Source: Branchipolynoe longqiensis (taxonomy: Eukaryota; Annelida; Polychaeta; Phyllodocida; Polynoidae). Taken from it: DNA of 64,000 nucleotides. Of this stretch, positions 21,847 to 33,478 are shown piece after piece. Under the pieces are notes generated by a model. The model was not told the DNA's origin and did no database searches. It saw only the letters and a program-made list of their open reading frames with translations. The translations under genes were made by a program, and so were the position numbers. The stretch lies in NCBI GenBank assembly GCA_030323885.1, contig CM059196.1, positions 44,226,293-44,290,292 of the forward strand. The letters are read 5' to 3'. Each line of letters opens with the position of its first letter. The first letter of the stretch is position 1.

Positions 21847-22104
21847 TTAAAATTCGAGCCACAGATGCACTCACATGCGCGCGCGCACACTTAGTTCAGG
21901 AACACCTATTTGGAGGCGTGTGCGCGTGCGCGAGGAAAGGGGTCTAATCACGTGTTGGCTCAACAGGCAAACTAGGCTAATTCTCCCGCCAATTTAATAA
22001 TCAAATTATTAAAACAAAAAGCTGCCTTAATGTGCCTTGTCACGTCAGGCGCTGCGTGTTTATCGCCTAGGTATAGGTGTTTTAATTTCGCTCCCCCGAC
22101 AATC

Positions 22105-22148
22105 TGGACCCGATAGGGCTTTGTTAAATATTTACTAAGTGTGCCTAA
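22105..22148 (+). repeat. left part of the tandem unit holding A2 and A3
   Basis: TTTGTTAAATATTTACTAAG TGTGCC followed by TAA matches the first half of the unit seen intact at 25474-25690. It continues at 24175-24190 and 25056-25092. Confidence 0.7.
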
Positions 22149-24174
22149 TGTGGCTGTCACACTACGACGACAAGCGGCGACGACAGCCCAGCGACTTGGA
22201 TTTTGTGAAAATCCGACGACATATGCAAATTCGGGCCAAGTTGGACGACAATCGGACGACAGTGCCGCGACAGTGCCGCGACAGTGCCGCTGACAGTGCC
22301 CCCCCCCCCCCCCACCAAAGCAGTTTCCATTAGAAATATGAAGAATAGGACGGTACAAACATGTTGGTTTATGCAGCGGACCTGTTAGGAAGCAGTCTCC
22401 ATATGATATATGAAGAAATGGGACGGTACAAACATGTGTGTTAGACTATGCGGCGGACCTGTGAGGAAGCAGTCTTCGTGAGAAATATGAAGAATGGGAC
22501 GGTGCAAACATGGCTCATGATAGTGAGTGTGATAGTGAGTGTGAGTGTGATATTGAGTGTGATAGTGAGTGTGATAGTGAGTGTGATAGTGAGTGTGATA
22601 GTGAGTGTGATAGTGAGTGTGAGTATGAGTGTGATAGTGAGTGTGATAGTGAGTGTGATAGTGAGTGTGATAGTGAGTGTGATAGTGAGTATGAGTGTGA
22701 TAGTGAGTGTGATAGTGAGTGTGATAGTGAGTGTGATAGTGAGTGTGATAGTGAGTGTGATAGTGAGTGTGATAGGTGGTGTGAGTGTGATAGTGAGTGT
22801 GACAGTGAGTATGAGTGTGATAGTGAGTGTGATAGTATGAGTGTGATAGTGAGTGTGATAGTGAGTGTGATAGTGAGTGTGATAGTGAGTGTGATAGGTG
22901 GTGTGAGTGTGATAGTGAGTGTGACAGTGAGTATGAGTGTGATAGTGAGTGTGATAGTGAGTGTGATAGTGAGTGTGATAGTGAGTGTGAGTGAGTGTGA
23001 GTGGTTTATCGCACACACAGAGACACACACAGAGACACACACACACAGACACACACACAGAGACACATACAGAGACACACACACAGACACAGATACACAG
23101 ACATACACAGACACAGAGACACACACAGACACAGAGACACACACACAGACACACCACTGCACACACAGAGACACACACGAAGCAGTCTTCATGAGAAATA
23201 TGAAGAATGGGACGGTGCAAACATGTAGGTTTATGCGGCGGAACTGTGAGGAAGCAGTCTTCATGAGAAATATGAAGAAATGGGACAGTACAAACATGAG
23301 ACAGAGACACACACACAGACACAGATACACACACAGAGACACACACACAGACACACCACTGCACACACAGAGACACACACGAAGCAGTTTCCATGAGAAA
23401 TATGAAGAATAGGATGGTTCAAAAATGTTGGTATGCGGCGGACCTGTTAGGAAGCAGTCTCCATATGATATATGAAGAAATGGGACGGTACAAACATGCG
23501 TGTTAGACTATGCGGCGGACCTGTGAGGAAGCAGTCTTCATGCAGTCTTCATGAGAAATATGAAGAATGGGACGGTGCAAACATGTAGGTTTATGCGGCG
23601 GACCTGTGAGGAAGCAGTCTCCATATGATATATGAAGAAATGGGACGGTACAAACATGCAAGCATGTAGGTTTATGTGGCGGACCTGTTAGGAAGCAGTC
23701 TTCATGAGAAATATGAAGAATGGGACGGCGCAAACATGTAGGTTTATGCGGCGGACCTGTTAGGAAGCAGTCTTCATATTTGGGACGGTCCTAACATCCC
23801 TCAAAGCAAGCTAAACTGAGCCATGTTTGGACCGTCCCATTCTTGTGTTTCTGCGACGACAGCTTAACGACAAAGACGACACCGTAGCGACATCGACGAC
23901 AGCTTAACGACAAAGACGACACCGTAACGACACCGTAGCGACAGCCGAACGACATCGTCTGTCGCCGGGTGTCGTCGAGGTTTTTCAACATGGCCAAAAA
24001 CCCGGCGACAGTGGAGAAACTGGAGATGTCGCGGAGGTGTCGCGGAGGTGTCGCGGCGACACCCGAACGACAACATAACGACACCGTAGCGACAGCCGAC
24101 GACAGCCGACGACAGAGCAAAATGACAAGTCGTTGGGCTGTCGTCGGCCTTGTCGTCGTAGTGTGACTGCTACA
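22149..24174. mobile_element. TIR element A2 (family A), enlarged by satellites
   Basis: Ends TGTGGCTGTCACACTACGAC and TCGTAGTGTGACTGCTACA are inverted. The match continues about 50 bp inward (ACGACAGCCCAGCGACTTGG against its complement near 24122-24150). Flanks are TAA and TTA at an original TTA. The interior word theme is CGACGACAG/CCGCGACAG. Satellite DNA at 22310-23830 occupies the centre. Confidence 0.8.
22310..23830. repeat. composite satellite block: 72-bp hairpin unit and two 12-bp arrays
   Basis: About ten copies of a 72-bp unit (GAAGCAGTCTTCATGAGAAA + TATGAAGAATGGGACGGTGC + AAACATGTAGGTTTATGCGG + CGGACCTGTGAG) at 22320-22515, 23178-23295 and 23380-23800. Within each unit CTTCAT and ATGAAG can pair. 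Between them lie about 40 copies of GATAGTGAGTGT (22515-23012) and arrays of ACACACAGAGAC (23013-23178, 23300-23380). 23820-23850 is an inverted partial copy of the unit. Long open frames across it are only repeat translations. Confidence 0.9.
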
Positions 24175-24190
24175 TTATGCTTGACTCTAA

Positions 24191-25055
24191 TGGGGCTGTC
24201 ACATTACGACGCATCGCGCAAACGTACGGCGATGTATGTGATTTTTTGCCGCTACGTTGGGATACGCCATTGTGCGTTAGGCGCGCGTTGGTATACGTCA
24301 ATGTACGTAGACATTCGTCGACATATGGTGGCGCGCGTCAGGGGGTCGGCAAATTTTGTGCATGCGCAAAACTTTTGACGTACGACAATGCATGGGTGCT
24401 TACGTTACGCCTACGTTAAGCGTATGTCGAGATACGTTAGACACGCGTTGGAGGAACGTTGTTCTTACATTGTTCTATGTTGACTTTCGTTCAGTTAGTG
24501 TATATATACGTTCAGTCCACACATTGGCAAAGTAATGCGAATGTATGACAATGTTGTTCTAACGTATGCATAACGTATGGCCGACGTCGGGTGCCCCCCA
24601 CACATGGGCATGCGTTACTCACGCATTACACCAACGTCGCACGCGGTGGGGCACGCTAGCGCGACACCGAAATGCACTGGACTGTCGTTGAACATGCGTC
24701 GCTAATGTGCTGACACTATGCTCTCCTATGTTTTGCAACACATTTAACGGTCGCTAGTGGAAAGTTGGGAGGGCGTTATGCCAACACTAGGTAAACATCG
24801 TACGTGCGGGAGGCACGTTAGCCACACGTTGGGCCAAACATTTTCTGTTGTTTTTCTCATTCGTCGACATACATTACCATTACGTCGGACCGATGCTACG
24901 TTTATGTCCACTATGTTGCGCTGACGTCCAACTTTCCCCCCCGCGCTGAAAAGTTTGATTCATCTCAACGAAAGAAGAAAAAAAAGTGATTTTACGCGTT
25001 GGTCGCTAGCGGAACATTGGGAGCTTGTGAGATGCGTCGTAATGTGACAGGGCCT
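24191..25055. mobile_element. TIR element A3 (family A)
   Basis: 865 bp bounded by TGGGGCTGTCACATTACGAC and GTCGTAATGTGACAGGGCCT, with TAA at both sides (24188-24190, 25056-25058). The interior is saturated with ACGTTAG, TACGTT, CGTTGG and GACGTC words in both orientations. Noncoding. Confidence 0.85.
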
Positions 25056-25092
25056 TAATCAACTCTAACAGCAGGCAGGATGGTCGGTTGGT

Positions 25093-25450
25093 TGGTTTGT
25101 TTGTTGTTTTACGTCCTAGCAACATCTAAGGTCATATCAGGTCATATCAGGATGGGTACTGACTTGGGACAGTGCGCACACATGGCAACCTTATAGTGCT
25201 GCCCCACTGGGACACCAGCCACCAGCACCATGACCTGATATCCCACTCAAGTCACATTACCCTGACACTAAGCCAACCAGTCCTTGTCCTATCCTAATCA
25301 AGCGGAGCGCCAGGCTAGGAAGCGACAAGTATCAATTTTTAAGTCATTGGTTTGACTCGACCAGGATTCAAACTCACAAACTCATGGGTTCGGATCTCCC
25401 GATCTCCCAAAACAGGAGACGTATGCTCTACTCGTTTGGCCGCCCCGTCT
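25093..25450 (-). mobile_element. SINE S9, full length
   Basis: Tail TTTTACGTCCTAGCAACAT, a small GGTCATATCA duplication, body, B box and head TTTGGCCGCCCCGTCTGGTC. It directly follows the tandem unit carrying A2 and A3. Confidence 0.88.
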
Positions 25451-25473
25451 GGTCTGGTTGGTTGGTTGTTAGG

Positions 25474-25696
25474 GTTTTAATATTTATTGAGTGCACCGTA
25501 TGCTTGATTCTAACCAACTCTAACAGCAGACAGCTTGGTTGGTTGCTAGTTGGAGTTTTAATATTTATTGAGTGTGCCTTATGCTTGATAACCAACTCTA
25601 ACAGCAGACAGCTTGGTTGGTTGCTAGTTGGAGTTTTAATATTTACTGAGTGTGCCTTATGCTTGATAACCAACTCTAACAGCAGACAGGATGGTT
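25474..25696. repeat. ~80-bp tandem repeat, three units
   Basis: Units start GTTTTAATATTTATTGAGTG at 25474, 25555 and 25633 (spacing 81 and 78) and contain TTATGCTTGATAACCAACTC and TAACAGCAGACAGC. They preserve, uninterrupted, the sites where A2 (GTGCC/TTA) and A3 (CTC/TAA) inserted in the copy at 22105-25092. Confidence 0.85.
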
Positions 25697-25885
25697 GGTT
25701 GGTTGGTTGTTTTACGTCCTGGCAACATCTAACGTCATATCAGGACGGGTACCAAGTCGTGCTTGTGGTCGTGGTGGTTTCGTATACTGCGAGATCCCAA
25801 GGTTGATCCCAGGCTAAGTCAAACTGAAGACTTAGAAAATTAGTACTTGTAGCTACCTCATCTGGCGCTGGAGATTAGGCCTTAC
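25697..25885 (-). mobile_element. SINE S10, rearranged fragment
   Basis: Reverse tail TTTTACGTCCTGGCAACATC to CAGGACGGGTACC, then sequence resembling a forward SINE head (GTTGATCCCAGGCTAAGTC, GACTTAGAAAATTAGTACTT). It looks like a fusion of two opposed SINE pieces. Confidence 0.55.
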
Positions 25886-26180
25886 ATTAAAAAAAAAATG
25901 TCTAAAAGTTGTTTCCGGTTGCAGCACGGCAAAAAGGTAGGGTATGTAGGGATATTTTTTAAACCCTGAATCCCTTGATCATGATGTAATTTGGCGTACA
26001 ATCTCCGTCGCTTATCAGAAAATTTTCACTGAAGCAAGGAACTCTGTATCACCAGGTATCTGTGATGATCCGAAAGGCTTTATTTTTAAAGATTAAATAA
26101 TTTGATCAGGACAAAATCATGGTTGGCAACCTTTTGCAGGGTTAGTCGCAAAACCTGAAACAATTCTTGTGGTATGGCTT
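25886..26180. other. spacer, no gene recognised
   Basis: Contains an A9 run and no recognised exon. Confidence 0.35.
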
Positions 26181-26380
26181 TAATAGTCAGAACTCTACAC
26201 CATAGACTTCAGCGGTAACATTTTCTATTAAATTGGCTTAGTACCCCACTTCTACATGTAGCATAAAATGCTTAATACGTGCACCAGTATCTAACTTCTA
26301 AGTTCGATATGTAGGATCAAATCTAGGTAAGTGTTTTTATTTTGAAAATTGGATGTTTTTATCGGACTACACAGCTTTTT
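26181..26380 (+). mobile_element. MITE F9, 3' part
   Basis: F landmarks CTCTACACCATAGACTTCAG, CGATATGTAGGATCAAATCT and end ATCGGACTACACAGC. The 5' half is missing. Confidence 0.65.
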
Positions 26381-26552
26381 TACGCAGATCTATGCATTTG
26401 AACTGAAATCGGGCAGGTCTGCTCGGTTAAAGTCCAGCATTATAATGAGGCTCACAACCAGTTTAAATAGTAATGTTTGCAAGGCTGGCAGCTGAGTCTA
26501 TGTGAAATACATGAAAATGGGGTTAACGTTGTCGGTGTTTCTGTACTTGTTG

Positions 26553-26872
26553 TTTGTTTATTGGAGTTTTTACATTCTATCAAGATCTAAGGTCCTATCT
26601 GGACAGGTACCGACCAACTTGTGACAGTTCACACCGATTGCGACTTTATAGCGCTGCCACATTTGTATATTGTCCCGTTTGCACCAGGACCTGATATCCT
26701 ACTCAGGCACTATCCTACCACCGAACCAACCAGTCCTTGCCCTATCCTAGTAATGCACCAGGATAGTTGGTGTCAGGGATAGATTTTGTAAGTCTTCCAT
26801 TTGACTCGGCTAGGGATTGATCCCACGATATCCTACACAGAAGACATCGGTGCTCTACCCAGTCGGCCAGTG
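26553..26872 (-). mobile_element. SINE S11, diverged
   Basis: Tail TTTTTACATTCTATCAAGATC, body AACCAACCAGTCCTTGCCC and head TCTACCCAGTCGGCCAG. Confidence 0.8.
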
Positions 26873-28595
26873 GAAATTTATTTTTGTACATTCGGTGAAA
26901 GCAGTCATTTTCTATTCGTTAAAGGAAAGCTTTTTTTTCTTTTTTAAATTGTCAAAAGTACATCTGAGTGAATAATGTGGGTGATTTTACTCAGATGGTG
27001 GACAGGGTCTTGTTATTAAACCTACTGATGGGGTGTGCTGAGATGGAAACATCTGGAAGTGGGGGGTGTCGCCCCCTGGTATATTAAAACCAGACATCAG
27101 CGCCAGTTCTGGGTAGTGAGAGCTCAGTCAACCAATAGCAATAATACTGGCATAGTAAAATATACATCACCTACTTGCATTGGTTGACTAACCATAAAAG
27201 AGGGGAGTGGTCGACGGTAAAGGCGTGTGGGGGATGTCGTAAATAACATGGTTTCCATACTCCGCTTACAAAGGCAACAGCAGAATCTGGGACTGGTATG
27301 TCTGGATGGGGATGGCTGACGCAGCACAACATCCAGTTCCCATGCTCGTGGACATTGGTTTGATCTCCAGCTATATATAGGTACCGGACCTCTTATCTGG
27401 CTTCCAGAAATCTGGAATTACCAGAAAATGGCTATTTTTTTAAATTCCTTAAATACAATTTAGTTCTTTAATATTCTTTTTTTCTTTTATATTTTAGGTA
27501 TATATTTAGGGTGTGTCCAGAAAACCTGAAAATACAGAAATCCGGGCCAAGATTGCCAGATATTTGGGTCTGTGTGAAAGAGATAGAGATAGAGATAGAG
27601 ATAGCTAGTGTTTGCTGGACTGGATCTTTAATTATACCCCCCTCCCCCAATGAACAGCTCGCCACCACTATTCTTGCTTAATATCACGATAGTGTGACTG
27701 AATAGGATATTGGGTCACCGGAATAATAACACCAAGAATAATGCAAATAATAATCATAATAATGTGAGAATTGTAGAATTCTTAATATTATTGTTGTTAT
27801 TATTATTATATGTTGCTGGAAGCTCCAGAACAGTAAGGGTCCAGAACAGTAAGTTACACATACTACTAAAGGGTCTCTATGGTACATAGAACAAAAAAAA
27901 GAAGCAGCAATATGAAGTTCATACAGTCGCAATTAACTTGGTGATCTATATCTAGATTATCCTAAAGCAAGGCCTGGTAAATAAGATGTGCCTTCGTCAC
28001 TGCAACAGGTCAATCTTTCCTACGTTAATTCATTGTGTTCGGTGTAAACAAATGCATGAGTCAGCTAATTAAGGCACGCTCAGTCTGGTAGTCCACATGA
28101 GGTCCACCCCATGTCATTGTGTGGTTACCAGACTCCGGTAACCAGCGGTAGTGCAATATAATACATACTGAGCGATGCATAAATGTAGGTCGTGTGACAT
28201 AATGTTACATACATAAATGCAGGCAGTGATATTTTTTAGGCCAAAATAGCCATGTTTCTATTAGGTTTCTTATTTGTTTAGTGGTTTTTTGCATGATCGA
28301 CACCATTAATAAAGGTCAGCCATGAATGATGAATCTCAATTTAAAATACAAAGTTTGATATAAATGCATGGGTAAACACTACCAGTAAAGTTCTCGTCTT
28401 TAAAAACCTTAAATTATTATTTGTTGTTTAACCAAAAAAAAAACACCGTCTGATGGTTATGACTGTCAGTAGCAAATCAATTCAGTATTAAAGAGTCAAA
28501 ACAACTAAACGAATTCTCTTCTCTTTTTGTCTCTTGTATTTTCCGGTGCTAACGTGTGGTTTATCGGGACTTTAATTAACCCTTAACATAACAAT
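26873..28595. other. spacer, no gene recognised
   Basis: 27375-27580 has CCAGAAAATCTGG-like words in both orientations and may be a decayed TIR element. 27578-27604 is a short GATAGA repeat. 27720-27810 is a TAA/TTA-rich stretch. No exon recognised. Confidence 0.35.
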
Positions 28596-28650
28596 ATAGG
28601 GTTAGTTAAATAGATAGGTCAAGACAGGTCAAGTCAGGTCAGGTGGGGTC
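28596..28650 (+). repeat. dispersed AGGTCAAGTCAGGTCAG sequence
   Basis: GTTAGTTAAATAGATAGGTC ... CAGGTGGGGTCTTCTATGG occurs again, inverted, at 36447-36520, where both ends carry GTTAGTTAAATAG-type inverted sequence. Probably a small TIR repeat. Confidence 0.45.
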
Positions 28651-30308
28651 TTCTATGGTCTCTCTTGGGCACGGTACCTGGAGTCACATGGGACTTGATA
28701 CATTGTGGACACTGTCGCAGACCGCACGTTATAGTTGCACCCTTTTTTGTTCCTTCTATTTTTTGTTGGTAAATATATTTATTTCTCTGTTGTTTTTCCC
28801 GGCAACCATAGTTGGTAGAGTACCACGACCCAATATTACACTCAGTCATGGTTTCCAGGTATTGCAATACCTCAGGGAGTTTGACGCCCCTGCCCTGCAG
28901 AGTTGTAAACCACTGCCTTGTGGTACAGGTTCTTGACAGAACCGAAAGCTAAGGGAGTAAACCCTAAACAGAAAATTATTTCACTGTGGCAGCATTAAGG
29001 GCGGTTGATGTATGGAACTCCCAACATCTCCCGACCAGCCACTGCAGGGACAAATAGTTTTTTGCACCTGTCTTGACATGTTCTTGCCGGTGTGAAACCT
29101 CTATTTGCTCCCCGAGAGAGTGCTGCTGGTAACTTGCAAAACCCAGCAGCACTTCAACACTTTTGCAGGCAGCTTTCATGAAATGTAACATTAAGACCGA
29201 CTCATCGACATCACTCTCACAGCAGAGAGCTAAATGGAGAGTGGCAGTCAAGTAATGAAAGCAGTCTTTGTCGCATCGCGATCGACAGCATGATGATGAT
29301 GATGATGATGATGGTTTAATGTAGAGAAATGCAAAATTCAACGATTTTCAAATCGTGGATATTTTTTTATCCCCCCCCCCCAATAGGTTTCAAGATTCGG
29401 GGGAACTTATTGAATCGATATACAGTCAAAGCAAAGACTAAAAGGGCAATAACATAACCAACATAAATTTACTTATTCACAATTATCAGGATCGAATATG
29501 ACAAGTCATAGTTTGTGTATATCTTCACGATTAAGTTATTTAGGCCCCAACCATGGTTTGAGGGTCTGTGATCAAACTGTGGCTATTACTAGAATCATTC
29601 AGGCATAATGACTGTCCTCAGTGACATAGGCTAGGCAATATTGGTCGATTGATTGATGCTTGCTTAACGCCGTGTGGGCAGCAAAGACCACATTTACACC
29701 CCACTACCGACTGCTGCCATCTCCAAACTGGCCTCCAGATGCCTTTCCTCCAATCTAGTAGCAAACACCTAATTAAATGGGAGTAAACAGGGAGGGCAGG
29801 TCGGGGTCAGGGCTACTGGATTATGGCGCAACCAGGTTAAGTATCCATAGGGCAGAGTATGGCCAGATTTGGGGGGGGGGGGGGAGGTGGGAAGTGGGAG
29901 GGGAAGTGTGGAAAGGCGGCGGGATGGGGGAGGGGGATTAGAAGATGAGGGTTAGAGGTTACTGCCCACGACCTCCCCAGTGGGAAGCCATACAGTGCTC
30001 TTATCGATTCAGCCAGCATGTCCGGTCATTTTACTCAGAAGGAGCCATGAAGACCTGATCAGCACATGCCTCTTTCTGGTGGCGTTTTTCCATGTTTTTG
30101 TATTGCTCTTCTTTTTGTGTTTGGGACACCATCCAAAGGAAACTAAGTAGCATTGCGTCCAACTGAATCACTGCATAGTACATTCATGGCTTTCCTTTTT
30201 CTATGCGCATAATAAAAAATGACTGCATGGTGTCGCTTAATGCTTGGCTGTTTTTTTTGTGATGTGTCAAGATGGGATTTACCCTTCCTCTCCCCTCCCC
30301 ATCCCATG
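28651..30308. other. spacer, no gene recognised
   Basis: 29292-29313 is an (ATG)n run that could be the tail of a LINE remnant; the reverse frame at 28976-29341 has no clear domain. 29440-29510 resembles 14090-14200. 29645-29690 (GATTGATTGATGCTTGCTTA) may be a SINE tail. G/C runs at 29350 and 29870. Confidence 0.35.
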
Positions 30309-30690
30309 TGAGCCTAACGATGCTGGCATAATGAGGCAGAAGAGCCCACCTAGTGAGCCTAGTAAAGCTGGCCAAATGAGGCAAAGAGTGCCCACCTCGT
30401 GAGCCTAACGATGCTGGCCTAATGAGGCAGGAGTTCCCACCTAGTGAGCCTTACGATGCTGGCCTAATGAGGCTGGAGTGTCCACCTAGTGAGCTTAATT
30501 ATGCTGGCCTAATGAGGCTGGAGTGCCCACCTAGTGAGCCTGACGATGCTGGCCTAATGGTGTGGGAGTGCCCACCTAGTGAGCCTGATGAAGCTGAAGG
30601 ACACCTAGTGAGCCTAACGATGCTGATCTAGTGAGGCAGAAGTTTCCACCTAGTGATGCTGGGCTAATAAGGCAGGAGTGCTCAACTAGA
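30309..30690. repeat. 45-bp minisatellite, in-frame
   Basis: About eight copies of GAGCCTAACGATGCTGGCCT + AATGAGGCAGGAGTGCCCAC + CTAGT. As 45 is a multiple of three, one frame stays open (15-residue repeat with CPPSEPDDAGL), but no gene context supports coding. Confidence 0.9.
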
Positions 30691-31116
30691 GAAGCTAACT
30701 TTCCAGTAGATACCATTTCAATCTCCCCGAGTCCCAACCACCACTAGGTGAACAAGTGGTGACATTGGTTTATTAACTTACATGTGAATGCAAGTTAATA
30801 CGTTCATGGATTATTACTACTTCCTCACAATATGAAAACTGACTACTTCTGCACCGTTTCGAACATGCCCTCTCCCTTGATACTTGCCTGTAAGAATCCA
30901 ATTAATGCCTCACAGGTCGAGTTACTTTTACGACTATATATCTCCCTCCACCCCACCTCCGAACCTTTCAACAACAGAAACGACACCAGCGCCTATAAAT
31001 GTTTAAAGCCAATGAGGCCCTGCAGATCACATCCATCAGATGTGATTCTCTGCGCAGGACCGGAACTACACTGGTCCTCAGCGCAGCTTCCATTGCCATC
31101 TCACATGGTTAATTAA

Positions 31117-31457
31117 AGGTGCATAATCCGATGGTTTTGAGGTTCCCCCCACATTTCCTTTTTATAGATAAATATATTAGGTTCATCATTATAATCTAGT
31201 TGACTCTAGCTTGAAGTACAGTTTATTTCAAAGGGTTGACTTTTGGAGATATTTGAAATGAAAACATGCAACATTACTTATATATAGTTATCGTCTGCAC
31301 GTCAAAATGCTAAACATCACAGGCCTCAACAGCAAGAGCTTCAATTAAATTGACTCTGTATTCCTTCTCCGCGGCAATAAATGTTTAATAAGTGCACCAA
31401 TACCTATGTTGGATATGTATGATCAAATCTAGGTCAGTACTTTGGTTTAGAAAATTT
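31117..31457 (+). mobile_element. MITE F10, 3' end clipped
   Basis: Left end AGGTGCATAATCCGATGG after TTAA, F landmarks in order, stopping at TTTAGAAAATTT where F11 begins. Confidence 0.75.
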
Positions 31458-31458
31458 A

Positions 31459-31800
31459 GAGCTGCATCGTCCGATGAAAACATCAAATTTAAAAAACCAA
31501 AATAGCAATATAAACTTGAGTCTACACACCTAATTTAGACACTGGTGCACTTATCAAACATTTGTCATCACATAGGAGGGAATACAGAGGCAATTTAATA
31601 GAACCTGTTACCGCAGAAGTCTATGATGTCAGAGTTTTAGCATGCATGCCAAAATTAATTTTGTACGTTTGCACTTCAAATATCTCAAAACTTAGCCATC
31701 TAAAATAAAAGTTACTTCAAACTAACGTAAGGTAGATTATAACAATCAGCCTAATATATTTATAACAGAAATTCAAAATCATCGTACTATGCAACTTTAA
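31459..31800 (-). mobile_element. MITE F11, abutting F10
   Basis: AGAGCTGCATCGTCCGATG to ATCGTACTATGCAACTTTAA. Opposite orientation to F10, so the two lie tail to tail. Confidence 0.8.
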
Positions 31801-32290
31801 GCTACCAGCAGTGGTGCTACACAGGTGGAGCGTTGCAGAGATGGGGCGGGGCGTGCTAGGAACACCTCCAGGCCAACCTGGAGGAGAGCCATATTATCTA
31901 GGTCACTGAATGATGACGACCACGTGACGACCACTAGTAGGTCAACCCTATCAGAAGTAGGGCAGCAGACATTCACACGAGTGTGCCTGATTTATGAGTT
32001 GTGCGCTTAAGTACCTGTGGGCGTCTGAGTTTTGTGTATAGTATATGCTCATCATTGTCTGTGCCACATAATATATGTACTCCCCCAACTCCCACACCCC
32101 CAGCCACCCCCATCCATCGAACCACCCACCCATCACACAGGCCTCCCACATCTTCTCTAGTGGTGGTGAGATGTGTGTGTGGTGGGGGTGGGGGTGTACA
32201 GAATATTTACATACAAAGAGATGCCCAGCGATGTAGTATAAGTATGTCTTTTTTTACCTCACTTAATCCTAACACAATTTTATTAGGCGG

Positions 32291-32892
32291 ACACACCGGA
32301 CGTGGTGGCCGAATCGGTAGAGCGCAAGCTTCCTGTGCGGAAGGTCGGGAGTTCGAATCCCAGCCGTGTCAAACCAATGACTAATGCTAGGTACACACAT
32401 ACCGTATAGGATTCGCGCACTAAAACTCCCGATCCGCTTAAAACTGAAATCGGGCCGATTCATTTTTCGAATCGGGAATCGCAATCGTAATGGTAGTACA
32501 CACCAACCGTTTTTGCCCTAAAAATTAGTTTTTAGTCGTGAATCGCAATCGGTAGGTGTGCTAGGGGAGTGCACACCTCATGACTTTTGGGCAGTTTTAG
32601 ATCGTATACGGTAGGTGGGTGCGCAAAAACGATCGTAAACGGTAGGTGTGTACTGGGCATTATAAGATTGATACTTGTCGCTCCCTAGCCTGGCGCTTGG
32701 CATTAATAGGGTAGGACAGGGACTGGTTAGCACAGTATCAGGATAATGTGATTGTGTGGGATATCGGGCATGGTGCAAGCGGCCTGGTCTCCCAGTTAAA
32801 CAGCACTAAAAAAAGTCACCATGAGTGTGTACTGTTACAACTCGGTACCCGTCCTGATATGACCGTAGATGTTTCTAGGATGTAAAACAACA
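32291..32892 (+). mobile_element. SINE S12, interrupted by B3
   Basis: 32291-32394 is a well-kept tRNA-like head (GTGGCCGAATCGGTAGAGCG and GGGAGTTCGAATCCC). 32660-32892 is the body and tail ending GGATGTAAAACAACAAACAA. Confidence 0.88.
32395..32659. mobile_element. TIR element B3 (family B), inside SINE S12
   Basis: 265 bp bounded by TGCTAGGTACACACATACCG and GGTGTGTACTGGGCA. Flanks TAA (32392-32394) and TTA (32660-32662). Removing the element and one triplet restores the S body GACTTATAAGATTGATAC, showing the empty site. Confidence 0.85.
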
Positions 32893-33139
32893 AACAATCA
32901 AATCCAGGTGGACATTTACGACAGAAATTGGTGGACACTATATTTATTGGGATATAGTTGGTATTTTTTTCATCGATGAGGTATTAGTGCTTCATCCAAA
33001 TGATTTACATAAATTTTAGAATTTTGCATTTGTAATTCTCATGAAGAGGGAATGCTGAAGACAGGATTAAATGGCGCAATTGGTGAATTGGTAGGGCTAT
33101 AAGGTGATTAATGTTTTTTTTTGGGAGTCACTGTGAGTT

Positions 33140-33478
33140 ATGTTGGTTGGTTGTTGAAGTTTTATGTCCTGACAACATCTAAGGTCATAGCAGCATGGGT
33201 ACTGACTTGTGACAGTGTACACTCATGGTGACCTTTTAGTGCTGCCCCACTGGGAAATCAGGCCACCAGAACCATGACCCGATATCCTGCTCAGTCACAT
33301 TATCCTGACACTAATCTAACCAGTCCTTGCCCTATCTTATTAATGCAGAGTGCCCAGCTAGGAAGTGACAAGTATCAATTTTGTACGTCATTGGTTTGAC
33401 TCGACCGGGATTAGTTTGAACTCCCGATTTCCCGCATGGGAGGCCTGCGCTCTACCGATTCGGCCACCGCACCAGGTT
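33140..33478 (-). mobile_element. SINE S13, full length
   Basis: Tail GTTTTATGTCCTGACAACAT, complete body and head GATTCGGCCACCGCACCAGG. Confidence 0.88.

Noticed and set aside
22441..23412. Long open frames (287-317 codons) on both strands
   Set aside because: They translate 12-bp repeats (GATAGTGAGTGT and ACACACAGAGAC), which are open in several frames at once. No domain, no splice context.
28976..29341. 121-codon reverse open frame
   Set aside because: It includes a serine run from an (ATG)n repeat and no recognisable domain. At most a LINE tail.
32297..32371. Possible genuine tRNA gene
   Set aside because: A and B boxes are good, but it is the head of SINE S12 and continues into the S body. 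The acceptor stem is not clearly paired. Other S heads are treated the same way.
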